From contig MTLY02000003.1 in assembly GCA_002011035.2 (NCBI GenBank), positions 365,194 through 429,193 on the forward strand: DNA of 64,000 nucleotides, given 5' to 3'. Below the pieces are notes generated by a model. It had not been told where the DNA came from. It did no database searches and saw only the letters and a list, made by a program, of their open reading frames with translations. Of the stretch, positions 41,054-49,313 are shown one piece after another (the stretch's first letter is position 1; each line of letters opens with the position of its first letter). The stretch is from Candidatus Hecatella orcuttiae. Its GTDB lineage: Archaea > Thermoproteota > Bathyarchaeia > Hecatellales > Hecatellaceae. The position numbers and the translations under genes were made by a program.

Positions 41054-42397
41054 TTACGAACCCCGTATATTTTTGAGAGTGTCATAAGTAGCCTGTATGG
41101 TCTTTTGTATATCTTCCGGCTCATGCATCGCCGAAACCATCCACTCCTCAAACCATGCTGAACCGCTCGGTATTATTCCTCTATTCAACATGTTGATCCA
41201 GTATTTATTCCACATCGCCGCGTCGCAAGCTGAAGCTTCTCTGTAGTTTTTTGGAACCTTGTCCAATCCGAAGAAGATGCATCCCATCATGGTGCATCTG
41301 CCCACAGCGGCTTTTATACCTGTATCTGCTATGGCGTCTACAACTCCCTTGTACAACTCCTCGCCAAGGTTGTTAATTTTCGCATAGGCATTAGAGGTTA
41401 ATACCTTTTTCAGGCAGGCTAAGCCTGCAGCTGTTGAAAGAGGATTGGCGTTATAGGTTCCGTAGTGCACAACACCGCCCAAAGGAGTTATCATCTCCAT
41501 GTATTCTCTCTTTCCGCCGAACGCGGCCAGAGGTGATCCGCCGCCGATGGCTTTGGCGAAAGTTACCAAGTCGGGTTCAATACCGTAGAGTTGGCTTCCG
41601 CCCCCCTCAGCTAGATTGCATCCTGTCTTAACTTCATCCAATATTAACAAAATGCCATATTCATCGCAAAGCCTTCTAACTTCCCTGAAATAGTCTTTTT
41701 CCGGGGTTATGATCCCGCTGTTGGTAAGCACAGGCTCGGTTACTATCGCCGCAACTTCGTTTTCATGCTTTTTCAACACTCTTTCCAAGCCGTCGGCATC
41801 GTTAAAGTGAACCACCAAGGTCTGTTCGACGTTCTCCTTCGGTGTGCCCAGCGAGTCGGGAGTGGATGCAGGGTTATGTATCGATCCTAACAGGATGCGT
41901 CTTCTGGGTTTATCGCTTATCAGCAGCACATCGTTTGCTCCATGATAGGAGCCCTCCATCTTAACCACCTTAGTCCTCCCTGTGATTCCTCTGGCAAGCC
42001 TAACGGCATAGAAAGTTGCTTCCATTCCCGTGTTCGCAAAGCGGAGCATCTCAACATACGGGTACCTTCTCATTATCTCTCTCGCCAATTCATCGGCCCC
42101 TTCCCCTTGAAATCCCAGCAACGTCCCCCGCTCCGCCTGCTCTTTTATCGCTTCAACTATGATGGGGTTAGCGTGACCAGCAGTCATGGCTCCGTAGGCC
42201 AGACAATGGTCTACATACTCTCTTCCGTCTAAGTCCCATAGCTTGCCGCCCTTTCCCCTTGCCATGTAAAGCGGATAGGGCTTAAAGAATTGGATAGCTG
42301 TATTTACTCCTCCAGGAATAATCTGAGATAGTTTTTCGAAAAACGCCTTTGAAGCTGGGGTGTTTTTAATATATATATCCTCTTCAGCCAATGCCAC
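41054..42397 (-). CDS. Class III aminotransferase, glutamate-1-semialdehyde aminomutase-like
   Basis: A 447-residue PLP enzyme of the HemL/omega-aminotransferase group. The phosphate-binding NTGMEATFYAVRLAR, the Asp254 that binds the pyridine nitrogen (LILDEVKTG) and the Schiff-base Lys282 (VTFAKAIGGGSPLAAFGG) are all present. True HemL would be expected near haem genes; here it lies between two methylamine-type methyltransferases, so a catabolic role on an omega-amine or amino acid, giving an aldehyde or keto product, is more likely. Start GTG 42397 follows GGTGA. Confidence 0.85.
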   Translation of the reverse strand: MALAEEDIYIKNTPASKAFFEKLSQIIPGGVNTAIQFFKPYPLYMARGKGGKLWDLDGREYVDHCLAYGAMTAGHANPIIVEAIKEQAERGTLLGFQGEGADELAREIMRRYPYVEMLRFANTGMEATFYAVRLARGITGRTKVVKMEGSYHGANDVLLISDKPRRRILLGSIHNPASTPDSLGTPKENVEQTLVVHFNDADGLERVLKKHENEVAAIVTEPVLTNSGIITPEKDYFREVRRLCDEYGILLILDEVKTGCNLAEGGGSQLYGIEPDLVTFAKAIGGGSPLAAFGGKREYMEMITPLGGVVHYGTYNANPLSTAAGLACLKKVLTSNAYAKINNLGEELYKGVVDAIADTGIKAAVGRCTMMGCIFFGLDKVPKNYREASACDAAMWNKYWINMLNRGIIPSGSAWFEEWMVSAMHEPEDIQKTIQATYDTLKNIRGS

Positions 42398-42840
42398 GTA
42401 AATTCACCGTTTTCATTTAACAATCGATGTTTATTTAACATTTTCGACAGGGGGTAGAGGCGGGTCTTTTATTTAATTTTTCAGTTAAAAGGCATCGTCT
42501 ATGTGCCGCAATTAATTTATTTCTATTCATAACAAAAATAGGCTCTCTCTTTACCAATTTGCCTTTTATCTTGTCTATACCATCAATTTTCTACTTAGAA
42601 CTGTGCAGCTTGATGCATATCTCGGCATAAGTCAATGGACAAACTCCCCTTAAACAACAAGCATTGAGAAAAATATCAAACCTAACTTCAAGATAGACAA
42701 CAGACTCCGAATAATTTTTTGGTTAAATTTCTCTCAAAGAAGAAAGGGGGAGGTAATTTGTTAACCCTGCGCATTGCTGAGCTTCATTTCATTTGATCTG
42801 CCTGCGGTGTTGGCAGGATTTTTGATTTGTCGGAGACTGC
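42398..42840. other. Intergenic region, 443 bp, with mini-ORF and hairpin
   Basis: Downstream of mtbB and upstream of the aminotransferase start. On the minus strand, GTTAAATAAACAT around 42430 may be the aminotransferase promoter. On the plus strand there is AAAGGGGGAGGT, a TTG start (42758) for 12 codons ending TGA 42794-42796, and then CTGCC/GGCAG (42798-42816) followed by five Ts, resembling a leader or attenuator with no gene behind it. No tRNA was found. Confidence 0.35.
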
Positions 42841-44247
42841 TCAAACTTTCGAGAGTTTCTCGAGGCGTTCTACACAATTAATTTTGATGCCGAGCAGTTC
42901 AGCGATCCTAACTTTAGCTTCGAGTCCTTTCGCTGCACCCGGTAAACCAGTTATAACACCGATGTCAAGTTTTTCCCTAAGCTTTCTCATAGTAAACTCA
43001 TCACAAAGCTCTATTGAGGAGACACCTAGCTTTTTAGCGACGTAATCCTTCGCTTCAGGTAGTCTCATTTTCTTTTGCAACTGCATCCTACCAATCAGGT
43101 CGCCTGATGTTCTGATGCTGCCTATGCCACCGGCTACCAGATGCCCAATGGGCATTCCAATGCAGTCTCCGACACCCACCTAAATGCCATCGACGCCGGC
43201 TATCTCGATCATAGCTTTGTTCGCTCTAGTTACTGTATCCAACGGTGGTGTTTCTAACATGGGCACGCCGCCTACACCCATTCCCATGTTGGGGTGAACA
43301 GGGATAGTCGCTTCTCTCACGCATGCCTTGGTAAACGTAACCGCCCTGGAGAGATTCCATGGGAAAGTGAGGTGGGGTTTTGTATTTATCACAGGTCCAA
43401 ATATGTCGACACCCGCTTTTTCCGCTACTTTAAGTTGTTGATGCGGCCACATTCCAGCCAAACGTTCTCCTGCATATTTCAATTCCGTGTGAAATCCGTG
43501 TACAGCCTCGGTAGCCATACCCATCTGGACAGCTAGGTCGGGGTACACCTTTTTCAATGACTCTGTAGCCGTAAGGGCTGCATAAAAGTCAGGATCTCCC
43601 GCCGCTCCTACTGTATCGATATTTATTCCATCCACGCCTACTCTTCTGAGATGTTTAGCTACATATATTATGGCATCATGACATTCTCGAGCAGCGCCCT
43701 CCATAGATTTCCTCGCTTCGTCGTTCTTTCCTTCTCTGATCAGAGAGATCGGTTCAGGCCATTGACCATCAGGCTTATAGAAATAGCCTAAGTTGGGCAT
43801 AGCCATGAATTCTAGAGGACTGATCGACGTGTGCAGAGTATTGTGGATAACATTCGCCAAATAGCTCACTATTACCTTTGCAGGCTTAAAGCTTCCATCC
43901 GATTCAGGAAATTGTAGTATATCAAGTCCAAGCACCCTTTCAGACAGCGCTCCTTGAGCAATGGAACGTTCAATCGGCATACCTAATCCACTAGTGCCAG
44001 AGTCAATCCAGAAAGTCGAGCCTCCTGCATCAGCGGACAGGACGACCTCGCATCCATGTTTTACAGCCACAACCTTATTGGCGTCGATGATAATTTCATA
44101 TAATGTTTCCAGATCTTCGCCGGTTAATTCGGGTATTTTCGCCCTTTCTGCAGCGTCTTTTGAACCCAATTCTAGGTCGTCTTTGATCTGTTTACCCGTC
44201 ATGGTGATCAGTCTACCATCGCCTCTTCTCGTCAAATGTTCTGGCAT
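42841..44247 (-). CDS. mtbB: Dimethylamine:corrinoid methyltransferase MtbB with in-frame UAG (pyrrolysine)
   Basis: Transfers a methyl group from dimethylamine to its corrinoid protein. The gene spans 468 codons, with a TAG at codon 356 (43180-43182) between EIAGVDGI and [13 protein letters not shown]. Both halves align end to end with MtbB, whose pyrrolysine occupies residue 356 in the same context, and lengths agree to within a residue. The true end is TGA at 42841. ATG 44247 follows AAAGGAGGTGAG. Before the [25 protein letters not shown] and [15 protein letters not shown]. It is the second gene after mtbC (36 bp gap). Function needs a pyl system encoded elsewhere. Confidence 0.93.
43180..43182 (-). 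other. In-frame amber codon decoded as pyrrolysine (predicted)
   Basis: Reading the minus strand gives GAT GGC ATT TAG GTG GGT GTC, that is D-G-I-Pyl-V-G-V. In MtbB proteins the same place reads DGI-Pyl-IGVGD. Coding continues in the same frame for 112 further codons with full family similarity, so this is recoding rather than frameshift decay. Confidence 0.88.
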
Positions 44248-44283
44248 ACGTTCTCACCTCCTTTCTATTTTTATTTGTGAGCA

Positions 44284-44934
44284 TCATTTTTTTAGAAGGC
44301 AAGTGCGGGATGCAAGGAGTCTTTTAGCTTTAACTACAGCATCCATTGCGTCGGCACCCCATTCGTCGGCGCCGATCTCTTTTGCATGCAATTCGGTTGT
44401 TGCTCCTCCGCCCACCATTACTTTAACGTCATCACGAACTCCTGCTTCCTTCAGAGCATCAATTACCTCTCTTTGGGCGATGGCGGTTGTGGTCATGAGA
44501 GCGGAACAACCTACAAATGCGGGTTTGTGCTTTTTAACTGCCTCTACAAATTTTTCAGCAGCAACATCTCGACCTAGATCGATGACATCGAATCCTTGAG
44601 CTTCCAGCATCGTGGCCACTATACTCTTACCGATGTCATGAATGTCGCCTTCAACTGTACCGATTATGAACTTGGCTTTTTCACCTCTTTTCTTCCTAGG
44701 CACTTTTTTAAGCAAAACGTCCGCAACCTTCTTGATGGCCTCGGCAGAAAGAACTACTTGTGGAAGAAATATCTCTGACCTACCGTATAGATCTCCTACC
44801 TGCCTGATAGCCTCAGAGGCATGGTCCAACGCCCTTAAAGGTTCAATACCTGCTTTCAGACAAGCCTCAGCGATTTTAACAGCGCCCTCAACATCTTGAT
44901 TTAAGATCGCATTATAGAGCTTATCTAGTTCCAA
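44284..44934 (-). CDS. mtbC: Methylamine corrinoid protein (MtbC/MtmC type)
   Basis: A 216-residue cobalamin protein that accepts methyl groups from the methyltransferases. The N-terminal helical cap domain (residues 1-85) precedes the B12 domain with EGDIHDIGKS, where Asp97, His99 and Gly102 form the DxHxxG motif and His99 is the lower cobalt ligand. Later motifs are GCSALMTTT and VMVGGGATT. It lies 36 bp upstream of mtbB, the known mtbC-mtbB arrangement. It may also serve the nearby MtmB-like enzyme, since no second corrinoid gene is visible. Start TTG 44934 follows AGGGGGTG. Confidence 0.9.
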   Translation of the reverse strand: MELDKLYNAILNQDVEGAVKIAEACLKAGIEPLRALDHASEAIRQVGDLYGRSEIFLPQVVLSAEAIKKVADVLLKKVPRKKRGEKAKFIIGTVEGDIHDIGKSIVATMLEAQGFDVIDLGRDVAAEKFVEAVKKHKPAFVGCSALMTTTAIAQREVIDALKEAGVRDDVKVMVGGGATTELHAKEIGADEWGADAMDAVVKAKRLLASRTCLLKK

Positions 44935-45076
44935 AATTATGCACCCCCTACTTTTTTATATTAAAGTTTTTTTTAAACATAATGTTTCACCCTCTTTTTG
45001 GATCTTTATTTCAAAATCACTAGCATCTGTCTTCACTTTACAACTTGTTATCGCGGATGTAGCAAATAATTCATTA

Positions 45077-45180
45077 GCCTACACCGCGGCCTGAAAATAT
45101 CACTTCTACATACTTATCGATGTAGTCCCCTAATTTAGTGGTGTTCATCATAGTCTCGTTGAGTTTTCTCGATCAAAAAA
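45077..45180 (+). pseudogene. Decayed 3' end of a transporter gene, copy 1
   Basis: Recognisable by comparison with the copy at 47662-47800: GCCTACACC, CGGCCTGAA, CTTCTACATAC, GATGTAGTCC and CGTAGTCTC-like segments line up. An extra A after GGCCTGAA shifts the frame, and stops follow, so it cannot be translated. It encodes no other detectable gene. It lies just past the Fe-S protein gene, on the opposite strand. Confidence 0.6.
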
Positions 45181-45297
45181 TAAGTGAAACGAGTTTTCGG
45201 TCTTCTCGAGGAAGTACGGATATGGTTAAGAATCATAATTCGGCGAGAAAAGGAGTTCCTGTCGGCAGTTTCGCTGGAGAAAAGCATGTCGCCTCAA
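45077..45297 (+). repeat. Diverged direct repeat, copy 1 (left of AOR/ferredoxin pair)
   Basis: About 220 bp that align with 47662-47912 through short identical blocks such as GCCTACACC, CTTCTACATAC and TATGG-TAAGAAT-like motifs, in the same orientation. The two copies bracket the minus-strand Fe-S protein and AOR genes. Confidence 0.55.
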
Positions 45298-45300
45298 TAA
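45184..45300 (+). CDS. 38-residue small ORF following transporter remnant, copy 1
   Basis: GTG 45184 to TAA 45298-45300. The product begins MKRVFGLLEEVRIWLRIIIR and is basic and amphipathic. It is related to the 49-residue ORF at 47804, which begins MKRLSNPLKKVYVWLRMI, with conserved KR, V-x-x-WLR and SPEK/SLEK positions. The shared reading frame in two diverged copies suggests a once functional small protein encoded behind the transporter. Confidence 0.4.
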   Translation: MKRVFGLLEEVRIWLRIIIRREKEFLSAVSLEKSMSPQ

Positions 45301-45327
45301 TAAGTGGCAAGGAACTTTTACTAATTA

Positions 45328-45750
45328 TTATGCGCCCAGTTTTTTAACTGTTAATGCGCCTGTGGGGCACCATTCAACACATGCCGGAGAACCTTGACAT
45401 AGGTCGCATATCAGCGGTTTTCGACGTGGTTCATTCATCCTTATCGCCGAGTATGGACATTCTTCAACGCACAATTTGCAGCCTGTGCACTTTTCCTCAT
45501 CGAGTATAACAGCCCCGGTTTTCTCATCTTTTTGGAGTGCTTTCACAGGGCAGACTTGAATACAGGTGGCTTCTTCGCATTGAATGCACGCAACAGGATA
45601 CACGAGAGTAGGCGGATAGCTTGTTGCAATGTGGATTCTGGATACTTTCGGATTAAACACTGAGGCTTTTTTGAATGAGCAGATAAGCTCGCATGTTTTA
45701 CAGTCGGTGCATTTTTGGCCATCAATCAACAAGCGGATGGAGATAAGCAT
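45328..45750 (-). CDS. 4Fe-4S ferredoxin-type electron carrier (AOR partner)
   Basis: About 140 residues with four Cys clusters: CTDCKTCELIC, CIQCEEATCIQVCP, CTGCKLCVEECP and CDLCQGSPACVEWCP. This set of four cubane-binding motifs is that of HycB/NrfC-like subunits that accompany aldehyde:ferredoxin oxidoreductases. It should take electrons from AOR to ferredoxin or other acceptors. It begins 8 bp after the AOR stop (AAGGAGGTG lies just before ATG 45750, with unusually short spacing; TTG codons five residues later are alternatives). Confidence 0.85.
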   Translation of the reverse strand: MLISIRLLIDGQKCTDCKTCELICSFKKASVFNPKVSRIHIATSYPPTLVYPVACIQCEEATCIQVCPVKALQKDEKTGAVILDEEKCTGCKLCVEECPYSAIRMNEPRRKPLICDLCQGSPACVEWCPTGALTVKKLGA

Positions 45751-45758
45751 CACCTCCT

Positions 45759-47600
45759 TCACGTTACTAGGTCGGTAAGTTCCAATTCGATAAGCTTCTC
45801 CCTCGTAGGTTCGCCTTCTCGGTTCCACCCTCTCAGTTCATAGTACTCATCGAGCAGCTTAGTCATGTCGTCGGAGGTAACTTTGTGCCCCTTGGCCGGC
45901 CCTGAAGGCAGAGGTTCCCCGGTGAACCGCTTGGGTAAACAGTCGTCTTTCCGCGTAAAGCCTTCGCGAATGTTAAACATGCGGATCAAATTCCATACAC
46001 GCTCACCTAGCTTCATAAATTCATCTGCACCTCCCTTCCACCCGGTGGCCAGCGACAACAACTCCGCATAGTGCTCAGGTTGAAGGCCTGTTCGGCTGAA
46101 ATCGCAGCAGGGAAGCGTGCAAACAGCCGTAAGCCAATCCTGCTCCCACTTGACGATTTCAGCCTTACCCTTGAGCGAAAGCCGCTCCACGGTGCCGGAG
46201 GGTCCGGGGATTCCCTCAACCTCGTACGCGATCGGCCATCCCCGCTCATGGCAGCCGCCCCTGTCAGCTGTGGCTAGGGCCAGCGCCATTCCCGGGGCTC
46301 CCCTGGGAGGCCACGCCGGCGTCTCCAGCCCCTTGATGCTGACAGCTAAATCTAACGCTCGGCCGCCTATCTTTTCCGAAGCTTGCTTTACGCCTTCAGC
46401 CATCAGGTCGCCTATCCCTTCTCGGCGGGCTATTCTTTCAACAAGCTCAAGCACAGCTTTGGAGTTCCCAAACTTCGGGTTAACCCCTTGGAAATCCTCC
46501 GAGGTCAGAATTCCCTTTTCAAAAAGCTCCATGAAGAAACCTATGACGCCGCCGGTGGATATGGTATCTAACCCCAGTTCATCGCACAGGTAATTTGCGT
46601 AAGCCACAGCGTCCAGATCCGTGATGCCGCAGTTGGCTCCCAGCAGGCCGGTGGTTTCATATTCCACACCGTCCACCACGGTACCCGCGTAGGGGCCTTT
46701 CTTTATCATCAGAAGGTGGCCGCATCGAATGGGGCAGGAGAAGCAGGCAACCTTTCTAAAGCGGACGGCCTTGGACTGAATTCTGCCTGAAAGCTTTTCC
46801 GCCCCCCGGATGCTTCCGTCTTGAAAGTTTCTTGTCGGGAAGAAACCTTCAGAGTTGGCGAAATCCACAGACCCCGCGGTTCCGTATTCCGTCCACGTCG
46901 CTCGCACAGCTTCGCTTTCAACCAGAGCCTTGTGCAGCTTTCTCGCAGCTTTCACAAATTCCTTTGGATTGGCCACCTCCACAGGCTTTGTTCCTCGAAC
47001 GGCCACAGCCTTCAGATTCTTTGAGCCCATCACGGCTCCTAGGCCTCCCCTCCCCGCCTGCCGGTAGTCACAGCCGACGCACGCAAACCTGACAAGTCTC
47101 TCTCCCGCCGGTCCGATGCACGCTGTTTTCACCTCGTTGTCGCCGAGCTCTTTTTTGACGGCAAGGGCGGTCTGGGTTATGGTAAGACCCTGAAGGTGGC
47201 TGGCGTTTTTGATTTCCACATGCTCATTGTCGATCCAGATGTAGCTGAGTTTTTCAGCCTTCCCCGTGAGCACCAAGGCATCGTAGCCGGCGTATTTTAG
47301 TTCCTGGCTGAAATAGCCCCCAACATAGCTGTCGCAAAAGGTTCTCGTGAGGGGGGACTTGGAGACCACGATGCCCTTCTGAGCTGGAGCCAGCGTACCT
47401 GTCAAAGGCCCTGTGCTGAATATGAATATGTTTTCAGGGCCAAGGGGATCAGCCTTGGGGGGTAGCTCCTTATACAATATCGCTGCTGCTTGCCCTTTTC
47501 CACCGACCAGTCTCCTAGCAACAGATAAATCCAATGGCTGCCGGAGTATTCGCCCTGTGGTTAAGTCTATGCAAAGAATATTCCCCTGATAACTATCCAT
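45759..47600 (-). CDS. Aldehyde:ferredoxin oxidoreductase
   Basis: A 613-residue tungsten/molybdenum bis-pterin enzyme that oxidises aldehydes to carboxylic acids. It has the N-terminal GGKGQAAAILY and GPLTGT segments, GGLGAVMGSKNLKA binding pterin, the [4Fe-4S] motif CFSCPIRCGH around residue 290 and the last cluster cysteine in CTLPCCDFS. With the Fe-S protein gene behind it, it forms a two-gene unit. In this block it could oxidise the aldehyde made by the adjacent aminotransferase; that is inference. Substrate range of the AOR family is broad. Confidence 0.9.
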   Translation of the reverse strand: MDSYQGNILCIDLTTGRILRQPLDLSVARRLVGGKGQAAAILYKELPPKADPLGPENIFIFSTGPLTGTLAPAQKGIVVSKSPLTRTFCDSYVGGYFSQELKYAGYDALVLTGKAEKLSYIWIDNEHVEIKNASHLQGLTITQTALAVKKELGDNEVKTACIGPAGERLVRFACVGCDYRQAGRGGLGAVMGSKNLKAVAVRGTKPVEVANPKEFVKAARKLHKALVESEAVRATWTEYGTAGSVDFANSEGFFPTRNFQDGSIRGAEKLSGRIQSKAVRFRKVACFSCPIRCGHLLMIKKGPYAGTVVDGVEYETTGLLGANCGITDLDAVAYANYLCDELGLDTISTGGVIGFFMELFEKGILTSEDFQGVNPKFGNSKAVLELVERIARREGIGDLMAEGVKQASEKIGGRALDLAVSIKGLETPAWPPRGAPGMALALATADRGGCHERGWPIAYEVEGIPGPSGTVERLSLKGKAEIVKWEQDWLTAVCTLPCCDFSRTGLQPEHYAELLSLATGWKGGADEFMKLGERVWNLIRMFNIREGFTRKDDCLPKRFTGEPLPSGPAKGHKVTSDDMTKLLDEYYELRGWNREGEPTREKLIELELTDLVT

Positions 47601-47661
47601 ATCTTATCATTACCAATTATCCGTTTAAAAAATTTAGTGGTAGAGAATCGGCGCCCCCCCT

Positions 47662-47800
47662 GCCTACACCATGGCCTGAATATCCCTTCTACATACCCAT
47701 TGGTGTAGTCCTCTCTCTGATAGCATTCGTCGTAGTCTCCTTGATAACTCGTCCAATACCAGAAGAAAGGCTGCAGAGATTTTTCCCGACCAAAAAGTAG
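47662..47800 (+). pseudogene. 3' end of a sodium:solute symporter-like transporter, copy 2
   Basis: The frame reads one membrane helix and a tail: YPFYIPIGVVLSLIAFVVVS followed by RPIPEERLQRFFPTKK and TAG. A final helix with a PxPEExLxRFF tail is typical of SSS-family symporters. The rest of the transporter is missing: upstream lies the divergent AOR start. It is therefore a truncated relic rather than a working gene. Confidence 0.5.
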
Positions 47801-47912
47801 AAAATGAAAAGACTTTCCAACCCCCTCAAGAAAGTATACGTATGGCTGAGAATGATTGGTTCGACGAAAGAAAGAATCCCCTCAGCAACTTCGCCAGAGA
47901 AAAACAGCTACT
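47662..47912 (+). repeat. Diverged direct repeat, copy 2 (right of AOR/ferredoxin pair)
   Basis: Counterpart of 45077-45297. It includes the transporter tail and most of the following small ORF. The better-preserved frame here shows what copy 1 once encoded. Confidence 0.55.
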
Positions 47913-47953
47913 CTAAATTTACCACGGACTACGGGGCTATGCAGGGTTTTTAA
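47804..47953 (+). CDS. 49-residue small ORF following transporter remnant, copy 2
   Basis: ATG 47804 to TAA 47951-47953, starting 3 bp after the TAG of the transporter tail. The product is basic (MKRLSNPLKKVYVWLRMI at the start, SPEKNSYSKF later). Related to the ORF at 45184. Function unknown; possibly a small accessory protein of the lost symporter, or itself a relic. Confidence 0.4.
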   Translation: MKRLSNPLKKVYVWLRMIGSTKERIPSATSPEKNSYSKFTTDYGAMQGF

Positions 47954-48081
47954 GAAACCTGTCAAGATTCCGAATGGCATCGGTGAAATCGATGAAGAAT
48001 TATGTTAAATATGGGTAAGGCTGATAAACGCTTGATGAAGGTGTTTTATTAATTCAAAGCAGACTAATCTTAAGAATACGA

Positions 48082-49257
48082 TTATATTTTTGACAACTCT
48101 TTTTCTCTCAGGATTAGTACGGCTCCAGTGAACTGGTTGTCTTGATTTTCGATGGGGGTAGTGTAAATGAACGTTCTCAGAGGGCTTCCTCCTTTCTTCA
48201 GGAACTCAAATTCATGAACTTCATCGAACCTATGTTTCCGCCTGTTTTTTATGCTATGGAGAATTTTTCCCCATCTCTGACTGCAGAACTCCTCAAGATT
48301 CTTGCCCACCATCTCCTTTGATGTGTATCCGAGCATCTCAGCAGTCCTTGGGCTGACATATGTAGTGTTGAACTCTGCGTCTACAAGCCATAAGCCTGTC
48401 TCTCCTTTCATGGCTGACGTCCTCTTTGGGGGAAGTTTTGTTTTTAACAGGGTATCCACAAGTTTAAAGGGGTCCGCTGAGCTCCACATTTCCTCGAAGA
48501 ATCTTTGGTATAGCCTTGTCCAACCTTTGCTGTTCAGCCATATATCTCTACAGCAAGAGTTCGATGGCCATCTTTCCATGTCTATTGCTATTCCGACAAT
48601 GGTCCATTTATCATCAATAATCATCGTGTGAAAGGGGATTCTGGAAATTTGTCTTAACTCTGCAAACTTATTGCAGATTTCAACCTCGCGGATGATTGTC
48701 TCGTCAACCTCCGTAAGTATCCTCACCGGCATCCTGTGAGAGCATTTTCTTAATATGTCAACGAGACCATGATACTCCGCCAGATAAAGACCTGCCCCTG
48801 GCACCATGTAGTCTATTTTGTTTTCCGCCGATTTACATAATGCGATCTTTTTACTATAGACTTGTTTCATTCCAGTCAAAATTTGTATGCCTTCTCTTTC
48901 TTCTCTCTCTTCTTCTTTCTCCTCACTTACTGCTTTCAGAGCGTCGACGAGCCTAGCTTTGTTAGATGCTATTCTGTTCACTCTTTCTCTTTCAGCCGCT
49001 AATAACCAATCTACAAGCATCTCAGGTTTAACGGCTTTAAATTTTTTAGGCCGTTCCAATAAAGACTGGATAAGTTCCCGTCCTTCAAGCTTCTTAAGTA
49101 TGCGGTAGACTTCAGGCCGAGGGATTCCTGCCCGACGGGCTAACTGGTTTGCGGTTAGGTCTGAGCTATATTTTATTAGTGTAACCAGTACTTTAATGTC
49201 GTTTCCAGATAAGCCGAACTCGCTTAGGTTCTGTACAATTTCTTGTTCTTTACTCAA
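48082..49257 (-). CDS. TrmB-like transcriptional regulator with PAS domain
   Basis: A 391-residue sensor-regulator. Residues 1-80 are a TrmB-type winged helix (NDIKVLVTLIKYSSDLTANQ, RRAGIPRPEVYRILKKLEGR). A coiled, charged linker (KEEEREEREG) leads to a TrmB-middle-like effector domain. Residues 280-390 form a PAS domain (GLWLVDAEFNTTYVSPRTAE, LGYTSKEMVGKNLEEF). Such proteins bind a ligand or redox signal and control catabolic genes. It is next to the AOR unit and the methylamine genes, which are its likely targets. It is separated from the next regulator by 56 bp, divergently. Confidence 0.8.
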   Translation of the reverse strand: MSKEQEIVQNLSEFGLSGNDIKVLVTLIKYSSDLTANQLARRAGIPRPEVYRILKKLEGRELIQSLLERPKKFKAVKPEMLVDWLLAAERERVNRIASNKARLVDALKAVSEEKEEEREEREGIQILTGMKQVYSKKIALCKSAENKIDYMVPGAGLYLAEYHGLVDILRKCSHRMPVRILTEVDETIIREVEICNKFAELRQISRIPFHTMIIDDKWTIVGIAIDMERWPSNSCCRDIWLNSKGWTRLYQRFFEEMWSSADPFKLVDTLLKTKLPPKRTSAMKGETGLWLVDAEFNTTYVSPRTAEMLGYTSKEMVGKNLEEFCSQRWGKILHSIKNRRKHRFDEVHEFEFLKKGGSPLRTFIYTTPIENQDNQFTGAVLILREKELSKI

Positions 49258-49313
49258 AATAATGTCCTTAACATTGTTATCGATGTTGTAACTTAAAAAG
49301 GTTACACTACTTT

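Noticed and set aside
41054-42397. Annotation of the aminotransferase as HemL for haem synthesis
   Set aside because: Motifs cannot separate HemL from other class III enzymes, and there are no other haem genes; the context is methylamine metabolism.
42841-43179. A separate 112-residue gene downstream of the TAG in mtbB
   Set aside because: It continues the same frame and the same family alignment with no start or ribosome-binding site at the break, so it is the C-terminal part of mtbB.
42398-45327. tRNA-Pyl or pyl genes close to mtbB
   Set aside because: No cloverleaf with a CUA anticodon and no PylS/B/C/D-like protein occurs in the spacers or elsewhere in the window.
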